A DNA stretch of 64,000 nt from Podospora comata (taxonomy: Eukaryota; Ascomycota; Sordariomycetes; Sordariales; Podosporaceae). The translations under genes and the position numbers were made by a program. The stretch covers positions 4,526,001 to 4,590,000 of the forward strand of contig CP071493.1 of NCBI GenBank assembly GCA_017354895.1. Reading direction: 5' to 3'. The number at the start of each line of letters is the position of its first letter. The first letter of the stretch is position 1. The notes under the pieces were generated by a model. The model was not told where the DNA came from and made no database searches. It saw only the letters and a program-made list of their open reading frames with translations. Positions 44,922 through 56,806 of the stretch are shown here, piece by piece.

Positions 44922-46505
44922 ATGGCAGGTGCCTCGGGCTCCTCCTCCTCCTTCAACTCGTCCGCCTTTGGTGGCGTTCCTCCATCCTCCCATGGCCAGC
45001 ACTCCAGCCCGCTCTACTCGACCTTCACACCCACTTCCGCTGCCATCTCTGCCCTGACGGCAGAGTCGTCGTTAGCACAGAGTCCACTAGGGTCTCTAGA
45101 CCTCGGGCCCCCTGGATATCACGCCACAATGTATACCAGCCACCATCACTATCTCTCCCCCCTCTGACTGTACCACCGTCCACTTACCCCTTTTCGATCC
45201 CCCAATACCACACCCATTCTATACCGTCACAAGCAAAGCTCCGTTTCTAACCACCATCTCCCTCCCCTTCTTCCCCCCTTCTAGAAAACTCTTCGAACGC
45301 ACCCCAAACGAAACAACAATCTACCTCGGCCCCTGGGAAGTCCTCGGCCCTTCCCCCCGCCGCATAGTCTGGCAGTGCTCCTACGAAGGCGACACACTAG
45401 AACACTACCTCCCCTCCGACACGCCCTCCTCCCCACACTCGCACCCATACACCCTCCACTCCCACCACCGGCGCTACTCCTCCCCCCACGAGCTCGAGCT
45501 CTTCGTCTCCTTCCCCCTCGAGCCCCACCGCATCCGCTACATCTCCCATACAGACGGCCTCACCTGCGATGACTTTATCGAGGTCAAGTACGAGTTCACC
45601 ACCTTGGAGTCCTCCCTCAATTTCCAGTCCGATCTTCGCCAGAGAGACCTAGTGGACTGGTTCGACGTCGACGTCGTCTGGTCCGACGTCCACCGCAGGA
45701 CTGATTCCTACGGCAACGTCCGTGGGCTGGGAACGATTCAAAGGATGAAGCTCTGGAGGGACAGGCATTCGAGCTTTCACTATCTAAGCGTGTATGCTAA
45801 CCACAGGAGGAGATGGAAGGAGTACCTGGTTGACAACTTTGAGAGGGAGTTTCGGCAACGGGATGATCGGCATAGACGGTTACAGCTCACAGCCAAAGCC
45901 GCGGGGAGTGGGGGGCAAGGGCGGAGGGGGAGCGCGGCTTCGGGAAGTAGTGGTGAGCAACAACCGCCGCAACAGCAACCTCCTGCTCGCCGATTCTCGG
46001 CTGCGTCCTTGTTTCTGGGGTCTAGTAGGCGAGGGGGGAGCAGCAGCAACAGCAGCAGTTCTTCCCAGCAGGCTAACGGTGGTGCGGCTTCCACAGCGTC
46101 GCAGAACGATCCGGACATTCGATATCTCGGGATTCAATTTTCGAGAAATGGTAATGTACAGCCGGGGACTGAAGGTAAATAGATATCTGCATTCATGCAG
46201 GGCGTTGGGTGTGACTGAAAAAAGGAGCAGTTGCTGACCAGACGTCTTCTTGGCAAGACTACAACAGGTTCATCGTACGGTGGGAGGCGGCCCACGATGC
46301 TGATAGCCAGTTTGAGACACCATACCCGACAGAGCCTGTCGAGCTGCAATCACCATACATAAACGGTCAAGAGGTGCCTAGGGAGTTTACGTTACCCTAT
46401 GTTAACGGGGTACACGGGATAGCAGAACTTCCTTCACCTGAGCTGCTGGGGCTTCCCCCAGTAGCGGAATCGGTTGATGGACGTGAATTTGACGGAACAC
46501 AATAG
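44922..46505 (+). CDS. Conserved-looking hypothetical protein, about 448 residues
   Basis: Exons 44922-45130, 45285-46174 and 46258-46505; the join HATI-KLFERTPNETTIYLGPWE keeps phase. A second usable donor at 46151 would shorten exon 2 by 24 nt in frame. The N-terminus (about 70 residues) is Ser-rich. The central 180 residues look folded and strongly coding (ELELFVSFPLEPHRIRYIS, DGLTCDDFIEVKYEFTTLES, QRDLVDWFDVDVVWSDVHRR, MKLWRDRHSSFHYLSVYANH). A Gly/Ser/Gln-rich stretch follows, then DYNRFIVRWEAAHDADSQFE and a Pro-rich tail. There is no signal peptide or membrane segment. I do not recognise the family. AATAAA at 46607-46612 is a likely polyadenylation signal. Confidence 0.75.
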
Positions 46506-47116
46506 TGTCATGGATGGTTGAAGGTTTAAAAAGCGTTGAAGATACCCTTTGAGCATCAGCAGTTTTTTGTTTTGCTACCGAGACAAATTGGAGAAGATGA
46601 ATCTTAAATAAAAGATGATGGCGCCCAGACAAGCCAAGCCGGGAGGGAGCGAAGCAGGGGTATCTCGGTTTAGGACGAACTCCGGGGCCGAGACCGTTCG
46701 GACGGCCCCACTTATGCCTGTCACGCCAAGCGGCCGGTGACAGCCCCCCACACAAACAGCCAAGTCCCGCAAACGTCATCCACGTTGTGAACCGTTGCGG
46801 TGCCTGTCAGCCCACCGCCTTGGTGTTGGGTGGACTCACCTGATATCAGACTGCCTGATTCCCGGCGACGTTTATCAATGAGAACACTTGATATATTCCT
46901 TCCAATAACATTCAGCCGTCCTTTTGCAGAGTGGCATGACACCTTCAAGCCTTGTCTTTTGTCGTATAAATCGCACTCGTCCTTGTTGCACTTGCTTTTG
47001 TTCTCGAAGCCAGTTCTGAAATTGTATGTGTTTTCTGCCTTTTTTGACGCAATTACTGCAGCAAGTTACCGCGGAACTTGTACCATACATTCAGCTATTT
47101 CATTAGAAACACAACA
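46506..47116. promoter_or_regulatory. Upstream region of acetate kinase
   Basis: About 600 bp holding the 3' end of the previous gene and the acetate kinase promoter; no supported ORF. Confidence 0.55.
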
Positions 47117-48521
47117 ATGAAGAAGAAGATCGCCTTGTCAGTCAACGCCGGATCCTCCTCGGTGAAGGTCTCGGTGTATGATGTAGAGTTTGGTCAGGCA
47201 CCAGTCCAGCTCGCAGAAGCTCAGATCAGTGGTTTGACATCACCACCCCCCACCCTCAAGTATGTCCGAGATGGGAAGACGGTCATCAAGGCCAAGGAGG
47301 TGGACGATAACATAGAGGGCCAGCGCGATGCCTTCTCCCTTCTGTTGGAAACTTTGGTCGAAGATGAGGACCTCCCCCAGATCAAGAGCAAGGAAGACAT
47401 TGGCATCGTCTGCCATCGAATCGTCCATGGCGGCGACTACAGCAAGCCGCAACTGATATCCAATGAAACCTACGAACACCTCGAGGACCTGAACGACTTG
47501 GCTCCTCTTCACAATGCAAACAGTCTGGGTATTGTCCAGCTTTGCATCCGTGCCTTGCCAACGGCAAACAACGTGGCCTGCTTCGACAGTCAGTTCCATT
47601 CAACCATCCCAGAGCACATTCGCACTTACCCCATCAACCGTGACATTGCTCGAAGCAATAAACTGCGGAAATACGGATTCCACGGCATAAGCTACGCCTT
47701 CATCACACGCTCAGCCGCCGAGTTTCTAGGAAAGGAGCCCGACGAGGTAAACATCATCGCCCTCCACCTCGGATCCGGAGCCAGCGCCTGTGCCATCAAA
47801 AACGGCAAAAGCTGGGACACCAGCATGGGGCTGACCCCCCTCGCCGGCCTCCCAGGCGCCACACGTAGCGGAAGTGTTGATCCCAGGTGAGCCCTTTACT
47901 TTCTTTTTCCCATCGATGCCACGAAACAGCCCACACACCACCACCCCCAACCCATCACTAACTCTCCCCCCCTCTCGTTCCCCACGGAACAGCCTAGTAT
48001 TCCACTACGCCTCCGACGTAGGAAAACTCTCCCCCGCCTCAACCTCAGACCTCCACATCTCCCGCGCCGAAGAAATCCTCAACAAAGAGTCCGGCTGGAA
48101 AGCCCTCACCGGCACAACAGACTTTGGCAAAATCACCTCCTCGGCCTTTTCCTCCCCCTCCTCCTCCTCCTCCGACGACGACGACCACGAAGTGATGAAG
48201 TTAGCCTTTGACCTCTTTGTCGACCGCATCTGCGGCTTCATCGGCTCGTACTACGTCTCCCTCCGCGGCAAAGTCGACGCTCTAGTCTTTGCCGGTGGCA
48301 TAGGCGAGAAGAGCCCCCAGCTTCGAGCCGCGGTCGTGGACCAGATCAGTTGCTTGGGGTTTCAGATTGACGACGAGGTCAACAACAAGAACGAAATCAG
48401 GAATGTGGTGGAGGAAGTGGGTAAAAAGGGGGGGTTGGACGAGCCGAGGGTGTTGGTTGTGCAGACGGATGAGCAGTTTGAGATGGCGAGGGCGTGTGCA
48501 GAGGATGCGGAGTTTTGGTAA
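47117..48521 (+). CDS. Acetate kinase
   Basis: Interconverts acetyl phosphate plus ADP with acetate plus ATP. In fungi it usually pairs with phosphoketolase Xfp (family knowledge; no Xfp gene is in this window). Exons 47117-47886 and 47993-48521 encode 432 residues. The start MKKKIALSVNAGSSSVK gives the N-terminal phosphate-binding motif directly, so the ATG at 47117 was preferred to the in-frame 47078. Further motifs: HRIVHGG, FDSQFHSTIPEH, YGFHGISYAF, LGSGASACAIKNGKSWDTSMG and VFAGGIGEKSP, all expected for the ASKHA fold. A Ser/Asp-rich insertion near residues 304-323 (SSSSSDDDDHE) is not part of the bacterial core and makes the protein slightly longer than the usual 400-420. No mitochondrial presequence is evident, so it is probably cytosolic. 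Confidence 0.95.
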
Positions 48522-49497
48522 AAGGAAAATGATAAAATGATGATGACATGGCGTGATGATAAATGAGGGGAAGGGTAAATCCGGGGTTGGTTCTTTTTTG
48601 TTGAGAGCGGACAGTTTGGTAGTCTGGGCTGTTTTAAGGGTTTTTTTTTTGATACCTAGGCAGAAAACCTTATTTTTTTTTCCTTCTGTCAGTCACAAGT
48701 CGCACATGCTTCGAAACCTACCTTACCCCGTTCTGCCAACCCCTTCTGTCAGATGTCTGGCTTGAGACCAGTGTCTGACCTGAGCGTACTGCTGTCAAAA
48801 TTGACGCCCCAGGGCTTCACAACGTCGCACATGATCTTCGGGGTTATTCCCTGGCTTGGGCATCTTTGATTCAGGGTAGACGTGGGAAATCCCCGACCGG
48901 CATGCATCCTTGTCACACACAGGGAATAGCAGTAATAAACTCAGAAAAATGGTCAAAATGGGGTCAACTGCTTTCATTGCCCGGCATCTCTGCCGCAGTG
49001 GGTGTGCGCAGAATACTAAATACTAACAATTCACTCCTCGCTGTCTTTTCATGTCCTCTTGTCCTCAATGACTTTGACATCCGGCCCAAAGGGTATGTAT
49101 ACCTATAGGTACAACCAAGTCCTTTTGCTGAAAAAAAAAACCCATGGTGAGCCATAGATATCTCATCAAAATAGCCACCCAAAAGACCCAAAAAAAAGCA
49201 AAAAAAAACCCCAAAAAAACCCTGGACGCCTCCCATATATGCTGTTCCCCCATGGCCCGTGTTTCCACAAATCCCAAGGTGCTGCTCATGTGCGTGCGAC
49301 CTCTATAATGTTTCCCCGTGTATCCGGCCAGAGAAAGAAAAAAGGACAAAATACCACCACCCCAGTATTGGTATGTTTGCGCCAAGTAAAAATATCAAGA
49401 ATCAGAAGACAGGAATAAACAGCTCAGCTCAGCGCTACAAGTGCCAGCGAGCCGAGAGAATTAAATAACAATGGCCGATCATGGCCAGAAGAAAGCC
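48522..49497. other. Convergent intergenic region
   Basis: 3' flanks of acetate kinase and the C2H2 gene, with T-rich and A-rich homopolymer tracts near 48640-48680 and 49130-49220. No gene supported. Confidence 0.6.
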
Positions 49498-50349
49498 TCA
49501 TACTTCTTGTTGGCATGCTACTGCCATAGCCAAAGCATCGAGGCCGGCTGTGGGTGTGCGTGCAATAGTGGGCCGACCGAGAAGGGGACCGCTGAGGTCC
49601 CTCAGGTCCCACACACCCCCGGGAGAAGGTAATGGGGTGTTGTTGCTGAGTGGCACAGTAGTGCTCGACTTGGAACGGCTCGAAGACTTCCCCGACGAAG
49701 AACCTCTTCTGTCGCTGGAAGAGAGCGAAGGGCGAGACCCCGAGGACCGAGCCTTGTCCTTGTAGTGGGTCTCGAGATGCTGCTTCATGTTGTCGGCGCG
49801 AGTGAACTTCTTGGTGCAGCCAGCAAACGAGCATGGCACGGCCTTCTCAGCCGTGTGAATCTTTGAGTGCCGCGACGCATGACCAGATGTGGTGAAGGTC
49901 TTCTCGCAGCCGTGGCTGTCGCGGTAGCGGCAAGGAAAGCGCTTCCCTGGGCGTTCCGTGCTTGTAGTGTGTGCCGTCATGTCTTCCTCGTACGAGACGG
50001 CTCGGGCATCGAGAACGGTGGGGCGTTTGGAAGCGGCATAAATTTGATCAGAGTAGTAGTCGTCGTACTGGTGAACGTAAGGGTCCACGGCGGCGCCGAC
50101 ATATCGTGGGTCGTTGAGAGGAGTCATGGGAGACATGGGCTCACTGCCCATTTGAGAGTCATACGAGTCTGATCGCAGCAGTTCAGGTGTATTCGGTGAC
50201 GAGGAGATGCTCCGGGGACCGTGTGCGTAATAGGCAGCATAGCTGGGGTCTATCTGGTGTTGTGGGTAGTGATGTTGAGGAGCGGCTGTGTCGTCGTCGT
50301 TGAGCAGAGAGACTCGGCGCCCGGAGGCATCGCGCACATGCATGGTCAT
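49498..50349 (-). CDS. C2H2 zinc-finger transcription factor, FlbC-like
   Basis: Single-exon gene of 283 residues. The N-terminal 130 residues are low-complexity (His, Tyr, Ser, Pro), typical of an activation region. Two adjacent fingers follow. Finger 1 is C140-X7-C148-X12-H161-X3-H165 (FPCRYRDSHGCEKTFTTSGH). Finger 2 is C173-X4-C178-X12-H191-X3-H195, with KKFTRADNMKQHLETHYKDK. The GHASRHSKIHTAEKA linker resembles FlbC-type conidiation regulators of Aspergillus and Fusarium, a resemblance from memory and not a search result. The C-terminal half is Ser-rich. The very long gene-free DNA upstream suits a developmental regulator. Nuclear localisation is expected. Confidence 0.85.
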   Translation of the reverse strand: MTMHVRDASGRRVSLLNDDDTAAPQHHYPQHQIDPSYAAYYAHGPRSISSSPNTPELLRSDSYDSQMGSEPMSPMTPLNDPRYVGAAVDPYVHQYDDYYSDQIYAASKRPTVLDARAVSYEEDMTAHTTSTERPGKRFPCRYRDSHGCEKTFTTSGHASRHSKIHTAEKAVPCSFAGCTKKFTRADNMKQHLETHYKDKARSSGSRPSLSSSDRRGSSSGKSSSRSKSSTTVPLSNNTPLPSPGGVWDLRDLSGPLLGRPTIARTPTAGLDALAMAVACQQEV

Positions 50350-52540
50350 GGTGACTGTGTGGTGGTATTTGTTGGAGAAAAGATGTAAAGCCGGGAAAGG
50401 GCCAATTGATGGGGAAATAAAATGGGTTTGTTAAAATCCTTCAAATCGTGGCTTGGTAATCCCGGGGTAGGTGCTGCACTAAACCGCTGTTACCACGGCT
50501 ATGAAGCTTTCGAAGTGGTGTTGGTGGTGGTGTTGGAAGAGACGGTAGTCTGGTGTGGAGGGGGGCCCCGAATAATTAGACTTTGGAGAAGAGACCGGTT
50601 CGTGATGATGGTAGACTTTTGGACCCTAAGCTCACAAAGAGAGGCGGCTCAAAGAGAGGGGGAAAGGTGAGCTTATTATGGGAGTCGAGGCGGATGGCTT
50701 TCTTGCCTGTTTCCCATGCTCTCCCTGCACTTTTGGAAATCGGTGGTGCAGCGCCCACACCTCGGGGCGCGCATAGAGTGGGAATCCCTACCCTGCAGCA
50801 GGGGCAAGTGGGGTACCAAACCAGGTCCCCTGTTGCCCTCCAGGCAAGTACCTCTCATGTATATTCCGATTTGTTTAGATTTGCTCGATTCCGCCCTCCC
50901 TCCAGCTCCAAGGCGGCGGAATTGGCAACGGCTCGACGACCCTGGACTGGCAGAAGAGTCGCGTAGCGAATGCCCACACCTCTCCTCTGCCCACACGCTT
51001 GCCCAGCACGCACGCACGCACCGCACCAAATGGAAGCCGCGGGAGCTCGCAATGCTTTGCCGGGATCCAGCTATTAACTGGGTGGACTCAATGACGAAAT
51101 AGAGTCTTGCTTCCCCCTGGAACCGTTTTCAATCTTAGAAACACACAGACGGGCCCTGGCCCTGTCTGGCCCTGTCACCCTCCGCTGTCTGATCAAGTCA
51201 GATAAGGGACGCCCACCAACCCACCAACCTCCTCCCTCACACACCCTGAGCTGTGCCTGTCCGTGTTGTTGCTGCTGCCCATCATGCCCATGACGAGTTT
51301 CTGTGTTCACTGCACTGGGCCTGCGCCATCTGTGGTCGTGCAAAGCAGCAATTGTGTCGACATGTGTGACACCACCTGAACGTAGGAGTTGCAGGTGAGC
51401 CCGGCCGTTGAAATGCGAGGATCATCGAGCGAGAGGGTCCCTGGATTCCCTGGTGGTACAGTCCGGGCGCATTCCTCTCTGGAGACAGGTCGATCAGGGA
51501 CGTGAGGAAATCCCACCTCCCAGTGACGGGCTGCGGGAGTGCTCCAGGCAATCTGATTGGCCCTGGTGCGCGGGCAGAGCTTCATGGGGTTTCTTCAAAA
51601 AACTTGTGCAGCTGCATCCAAAATTGACAAGAAACAGCTCGGCAAAGAATGCCGGCAGCATAGCACCCATCGAGATGTCAACAAAACCCCTATTCTGTGT
51701 TTCTACTCTATGCGAGGGCACGCGACCGCCGTTGCTATCGCTTCTTGGTTGACCATCATCAAGACTAGTAAGCCGTATCGGAGCTTTCTTCCGCCAGCAT
51801 CAACCATGGTACCTGTCCCATTTTTGACGAGCTGCCAAATTCCCGTACGGTGGCTGTCTCAAAGAGCCTACATGACGTCAGGGCGGCAGGGGTTTGATAA
51901 CAGCTCCCCCACACAATAAGGAACCTCTCCTGTGGTTGTAGTCCTTAGCTCCCCCTAGTCCTCCTCAGCAGCTGCGTGGATGGGACCTCACACGAGGAGG
52001 GGGGGAGCTTCTTGTGTCAGCTAACCCTCCTCTGCTCGAACAGGGTGAACCCGTGCAAACCCGCCGCCTCCGTACTACGTTCCATGCAGCCTTCTCCGCG
52101 AATTCGGTCAACAGGGTCGATGTCTGCAGGGTTGTCGTGTTCCAGGGACGACGATGAGCGTTACAGCATGCTCGATTCATCAATCGTGTAGCTGGAATAG
52201 TACTGTAACAGCTGTGAGGTCGCCAGCCCCATATGCATGAAGGGACACTCGGGTGCGTCCGTTGTCTCTGACCTTGTCGAGACACTCCCGAGGCTATCGT
52301 ACGGGTCTGATATGTCGACCATGACCATGTATCGAGGGTCCAACTTGGTGGTATGTATGCCGATGCCCGTTCCCTATGGGGTTGTTGACAATCCGCATCC
52401 CTCGATATGGTAAATGCTTCTCTGTGCTACCAGAACCTACCACAGACACCAATGATTGTCGTGATTGTCGAGCAACAACAGGTTCGTTCTGTCAACTCCC
52501 GAGCATCCGTGGGGTCGTAACGGGCGATGTCTGCGGGCTC

Positions 52541-52596
52541 ACACGCACACGGCCACACGGCCACTCGACCACACGACCACACGACCACACGACCAT
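52541..52596. repeat. Short tandem repeat, CCACACGA-type units
   Basis: Eight-base units (CCACACGA) repeat about three times perfectly, preceded by degenerate CACGGCCA units. Confidence 0.75.
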
Positions 52597-55413
52597 AGAA
52601 GTTGATCATAGGCAGTGGCTAATACCACAAAACTTGGGCTGCGGTGTTTTGCAGCGCTCCATTGTCTCCATGTGTGCATGACAGCGCAGCTTCCTTGACA
52701 GCCACCTCGCACAGAATCATCATAGTCAAGGAACCAATGATCGGAGGTCCCCCGATCATCGTATTCTGATCAGGATTGCTGTGGGGAAAGAAGACTTCGC
52801 TTCCTGTCAAGCAGCCAAACAAGAACGCCCAAATCGCCCAAGTACCGGTAGTCCACGTGCAATTGGGGGTGTGTCTATCTACAACACTACGACTTCCATG
52901 TCTGATGATTTCACGGATCCAAGACCTTGGATCTGATCGTGTCAACAAGAGTGATTGCAATACGAAGCAGTTTAGTATGAGTATGCTCATATACGCGAAG
53001 CTGTGTATACCAAGTAGGTAAACAGACTACCTTACCTAACAAATACTTTCCAAGGGAGTATGCATCTGTCAAGCAGAACAGCACCCCAACGAGAGGACCC
53101 CTGGACCCTTGGAAACAAAGCGGTCCCGTTTTCCTTGATGCTGCAAGAAATCTTTTGAGAACTGCTATCCAAACTTGGCAGATACTCTCGATAACAAGCG
53201 AACAAAGAGAGGATCAAAAGGTCCGGTGGGTGGAAAGCCACAAGCCGGTTGGGGCAGTTCGGGCGCTGCCAGGAGCCAGCCGAGTGCGGGACGCGGGAGG
53301 CTCGGGTCAGAACTTGGAATTGGCAGCTCTGAGATCGTCGTCGACCGTTTTGGCTTTGCGCTTCGCTGTGGCAGGCAGGCGGGTGGTCGACAGCAAGGTC
53401 CGACGACAGGATGGCAGCGGATGGTTAGGGGTCACGCTTGATTTCAGGGCCCTTGCTTCAGATTTCCTTGGAACGAAAATGTCCCAGCTGCACCGAAGAA
53501 ATGGCAGAAACCAGTCATCGAGTTGAAGGGTCTTCCATCGGACCCAATGCGCTCCCATGGGGATCGTGAATTGCGTGGGTGAATCGGGCCCACCTGACGA
53601 TCCCCTGTACAAAGCAGTACCCTCGAGTGACAGCCAGGGCAGACCCTTTTCGGAAGACGTTAGCGTTGTTCAGGGTCGCAACAGAAAATAATGACGACAA
53701 TCGAACGACATCGGCAGCCATCAAAAGTCCAGGGACCTTCTCCGTGAGGGGTACTCCCCCGATGTACCCCTGATGTTCACCCAGCACCAGTCAGCAGCCA
53801 GCATGTCCGGACTATTCCCTCCGGACCGTTCCCCTCACTGAAGGCCCGAGCTTTCTTCGGGCTGCTTCGAGCTCCGAACCTTTCATAATCGGCCATGCTC
53901 ACCTTGCCGATGAACCCACCAAGCTTGTTGAACTTTGTACTGAGGAAAAGGAGGTCAACCATCCATCTCATCTCACCTTGACAGCATCACGGACAACAAA
54001 ACGCCTCACTCACCAACATGTGTCAACCTGAAATATTCGCCGAAATGAAGTCGCACGAGCGATGGTCGCGTGTGCCCGCTGCCATCGGAATCAAGCGCTG
54101 AAATACCCAGCAGAGGTCTCTCTCTGTCTCTCTGGACACCATCCCTGCGATCCAGCGCAACGCCCAAACCATCCAGCAGGTGAGCAACCTAGCAGCATGG
54201 CAAGTTGACCAGGAACAGCCCATTGATTCCAGCTGCAGATACCTCATAACTCCTTCGTAATAATGGTTGCGTCCAACCCCGCCTTTGGCAAAAGCATCAT
54301 CTCGCTCGTTCTGAGCGCTCACGCAAACGGCCTGCATGGACACTACCACAACTCGAGCAGCCCATGGCTGCAGTATTGGTGTAGGGGTCTGTCTAATCGC
54401 AGCTCGGCGCAAATGCACGGATGAGACGATGTACGCAAAAACCCAAAACGTCAATCCTTCACACATCGATAGACACACCGGCCTTGTCTGGAGATCGCCA
54501 TTGTCACATACCCGGTTTAGTCATCAGAAAAAAACACACCATCCGTAAGACTGATCGGAAAATGAGAATTCGATCGAGGGAAAAAAAAACGGCCACTTCA
54601 CACACGCGGGCCAACAACCGGTGTAGGACCGGAACTTTGGGGGTCGCATGGGAATTCAGAGAAAATTCACGCTCATGGTGTTCCGTGATCAAATCCCATG
54701 GTCATCTCTTCCCAGTAGAACGCTAAGGATTTGCTAACCAATTACCACATCGCAGACTCTGCAGGCATCAAGATATTGGGTAAGACGCGCACGCCTTTCC
54801 TTCTTTTTTTCTCTTTACCATCCACACACCCACCTACTTTGATACTCTCACTCACTCGCACGCACACGCACACACACACACTTTTCGCTGAAATGAGTCG
54901 ATGGAAACATGGAGGATGGTTGCCCCGAGCCTGGTGATTCGACAGGCCTTGCCATGGCGGCTATGGGGTGACATCTCCAAATCTCCAAATCTGGGCAAAG
55001 ATAGGCAGAGATAACGGGGCCTCTTCCTGGGGTGGTGTCGCCCCAGGAGCCTTGCAATTGGGCAAGGTCATTTTTGAGAGGAGCGCACAGCAGCAGACGA
55101 TGATTTCTTCCCAAAACCAGGACTTGTCTGGTACCTGCCCAGCAGTCGAGTCCTATTTGCCTTTGAGCATCCGTGGATAGCAAATTGCGTACACACACCG
55201 GCCCAGCCTGGGCAGCATGTGGTGAAACATGGCATTTGGCTTAGAATGCACTTTGCAAGAATCGGTTTTGTAAGAATCCCATCACATTTTGACAAGGTTG
55301 ACAAGGGAGGGGCAGGACCCTTGCGGGGTTCAGGGTCAAATTGCCCCTCCTCTTTTTTGGGTCAATTAAATCATTTCCTGTCCCAAGCTCCTCCCCTCTC
55401 ATTTTTTTGTTGT

Positions 55414-55432
55414 GATGATGATGATGATGATG
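55414..55432. repeat. GAT trinucleotide repeat
   Basis: Six consecutive GAT units, with more GAT/GTT units up to about 55461. Confidence 0.85.
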
Positions 55433-56048
55433 TGGTGTTGTGTTGTTGATAATGATGATGTTGTGCTCACTTGCACACATACCTATTTTGTGGGGAATTC
55501 TGTCGTAAATAATAAGTTTGCATCATCAGAAACACATCAGTATTTGATCAAAAACTTACGATTCGTAACATGCACGTATACGAAACCCAAAAAGCAGGTC
55601 CGTCTCGGTTTCTCCTTTTTTTTTTGACGTGCATGAGAGGGGTTTTGTTTGAATGGCGACGTGCAGGAAGGCTTAGTTAGGTATGACAGGAGGGAGGAAC
55701 TTGCTTTTGCATTTTCCTGGTGTGTGACGAGAGAGAGTTTATTGACCCGGTCCCCTTGAGGAGGAGAGGAGACAGGATGAACCTAGGTGGGTAGGGTGAA
55801 ACATGGTGTAAGTAAAGTAGAATGCAAGATTGTTACATATACGATGGCGCGCAAGGTTCTGTCAACGGACGGGGAAAAAGCTGATCGATGATGTGGGCTA
55901 GGTGTGATGACCGCATCGAGGGAGGTTGTTTGTATCAGGGAGTTTTTTTATCAAGGAAGATGGAGGACGGAGGATGGAGGATGTGAACCCTCCCTGGTCA
56001 AGGTTTTGTTGCACAGGTTTGATCATCAGGTGCGGTTCTGCAGAGGCT

Positions 56049-56070
56049 GATGATGATGATGATGATGATC
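56049..56070. repeat. GAT trinucleotide repeat
   Basis: Seven consecutive GAT units in the gene-free region. Confidence 0.85.
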
Positions 56071-56806
56071 AGGTGTAGGAGACATGATGGTGGCGATCAG
56101 AGGTTTTTAATGGCAGGTTTGAGGATCTCTGTTGGGATATGATATATCTTTCTCGATCTGCTATATTTTGAAAAGTAACGAGTCCTCTTTGTACAAGTAG
56201 ATATTCAGCAAGTCAAATATAGCTGGGGAAATTCATCAAGTAATACTCCTTAGCATCAACAACCCCCCGAAATGAGCGTGATAGTTGTAAAGAAAAAAGT
56301 GTTCTATCTATCCTCTCCTCGATGTTACTATGTCCCCTATTCCCCACCCATTCTTGTGGCAACATCATGGTTATTTGAGCCCAGTTGACAACAACTGAGA
56401 TGACACCTAGCTTGCAAACCTCTTCCGTGCCTCGAACATTGAAGAGATCTAGATGGCTCCAAGGTTACTCATAACGGATGCGTCCATACCTCCCAGTCTG
56501 CTTCAAACACTACAGGTGTCGGCTTAGCTACCCGAATTTGAATCGTGAGCGTTGCAATGACTGAAGCCATTTAAAGAGCAAAATGATTCAAAACGCAAGC
56601 GTAGTTGACCTCTTTTCCCAAAGTGCATTCCCCAGTTGAAACGTTACTTGACCATAAATCACATCACAAAAACCACCAAAATCTGTTATTGTACACATAC
56701 ACTAATCCAATTACTAAATACTGATTGCTCCAACTCCTCTATTCGCCCCTTCCCTCTTCACCAGCTCAACACAGTCCAACACACCACCCACCCTCACAAA
56801 CCCAAA

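Larger units (their letters stand above)
50350..56806. promoter_or_regulatory. 6.4 kb gene-free region upstream of the C2H2 regulator
   Basis: It lies between the start of the minus-strand C2H2 gene and the 3' end of PRP31, also on the minus strand, so nearly all of it is upstream of the regulator. Base composition is ordinary, not RIP-like. ORFs reach 150 codons but none reads like a protein. It carries simple repeats at 52541-52596, 54857-54882, 55414-55432 and 56049-56070. A long promoter, long 5' UTR or non-coding transcripts are plausible; none can be proven here. Confidence 0.5.

Noticed and set aside
52541-52596. Tandem CCACACGA units considered as a CRISPR-like array
   Set aside because: Units are contiguous with no spacers and the host is a eukaryote.
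53155-53526. 123-codon plus-strand ORF in the 6.4 kb gap
   Set aside because: No protein-like pattern; overlaps ORFs in other frames of similar length.
54023-54478. 151-codon minus-strand ORF in the 6.4 kb gap
   Set aside because: Cys/Trp-rich random-looking sequence, no start context or neighbouring exons.
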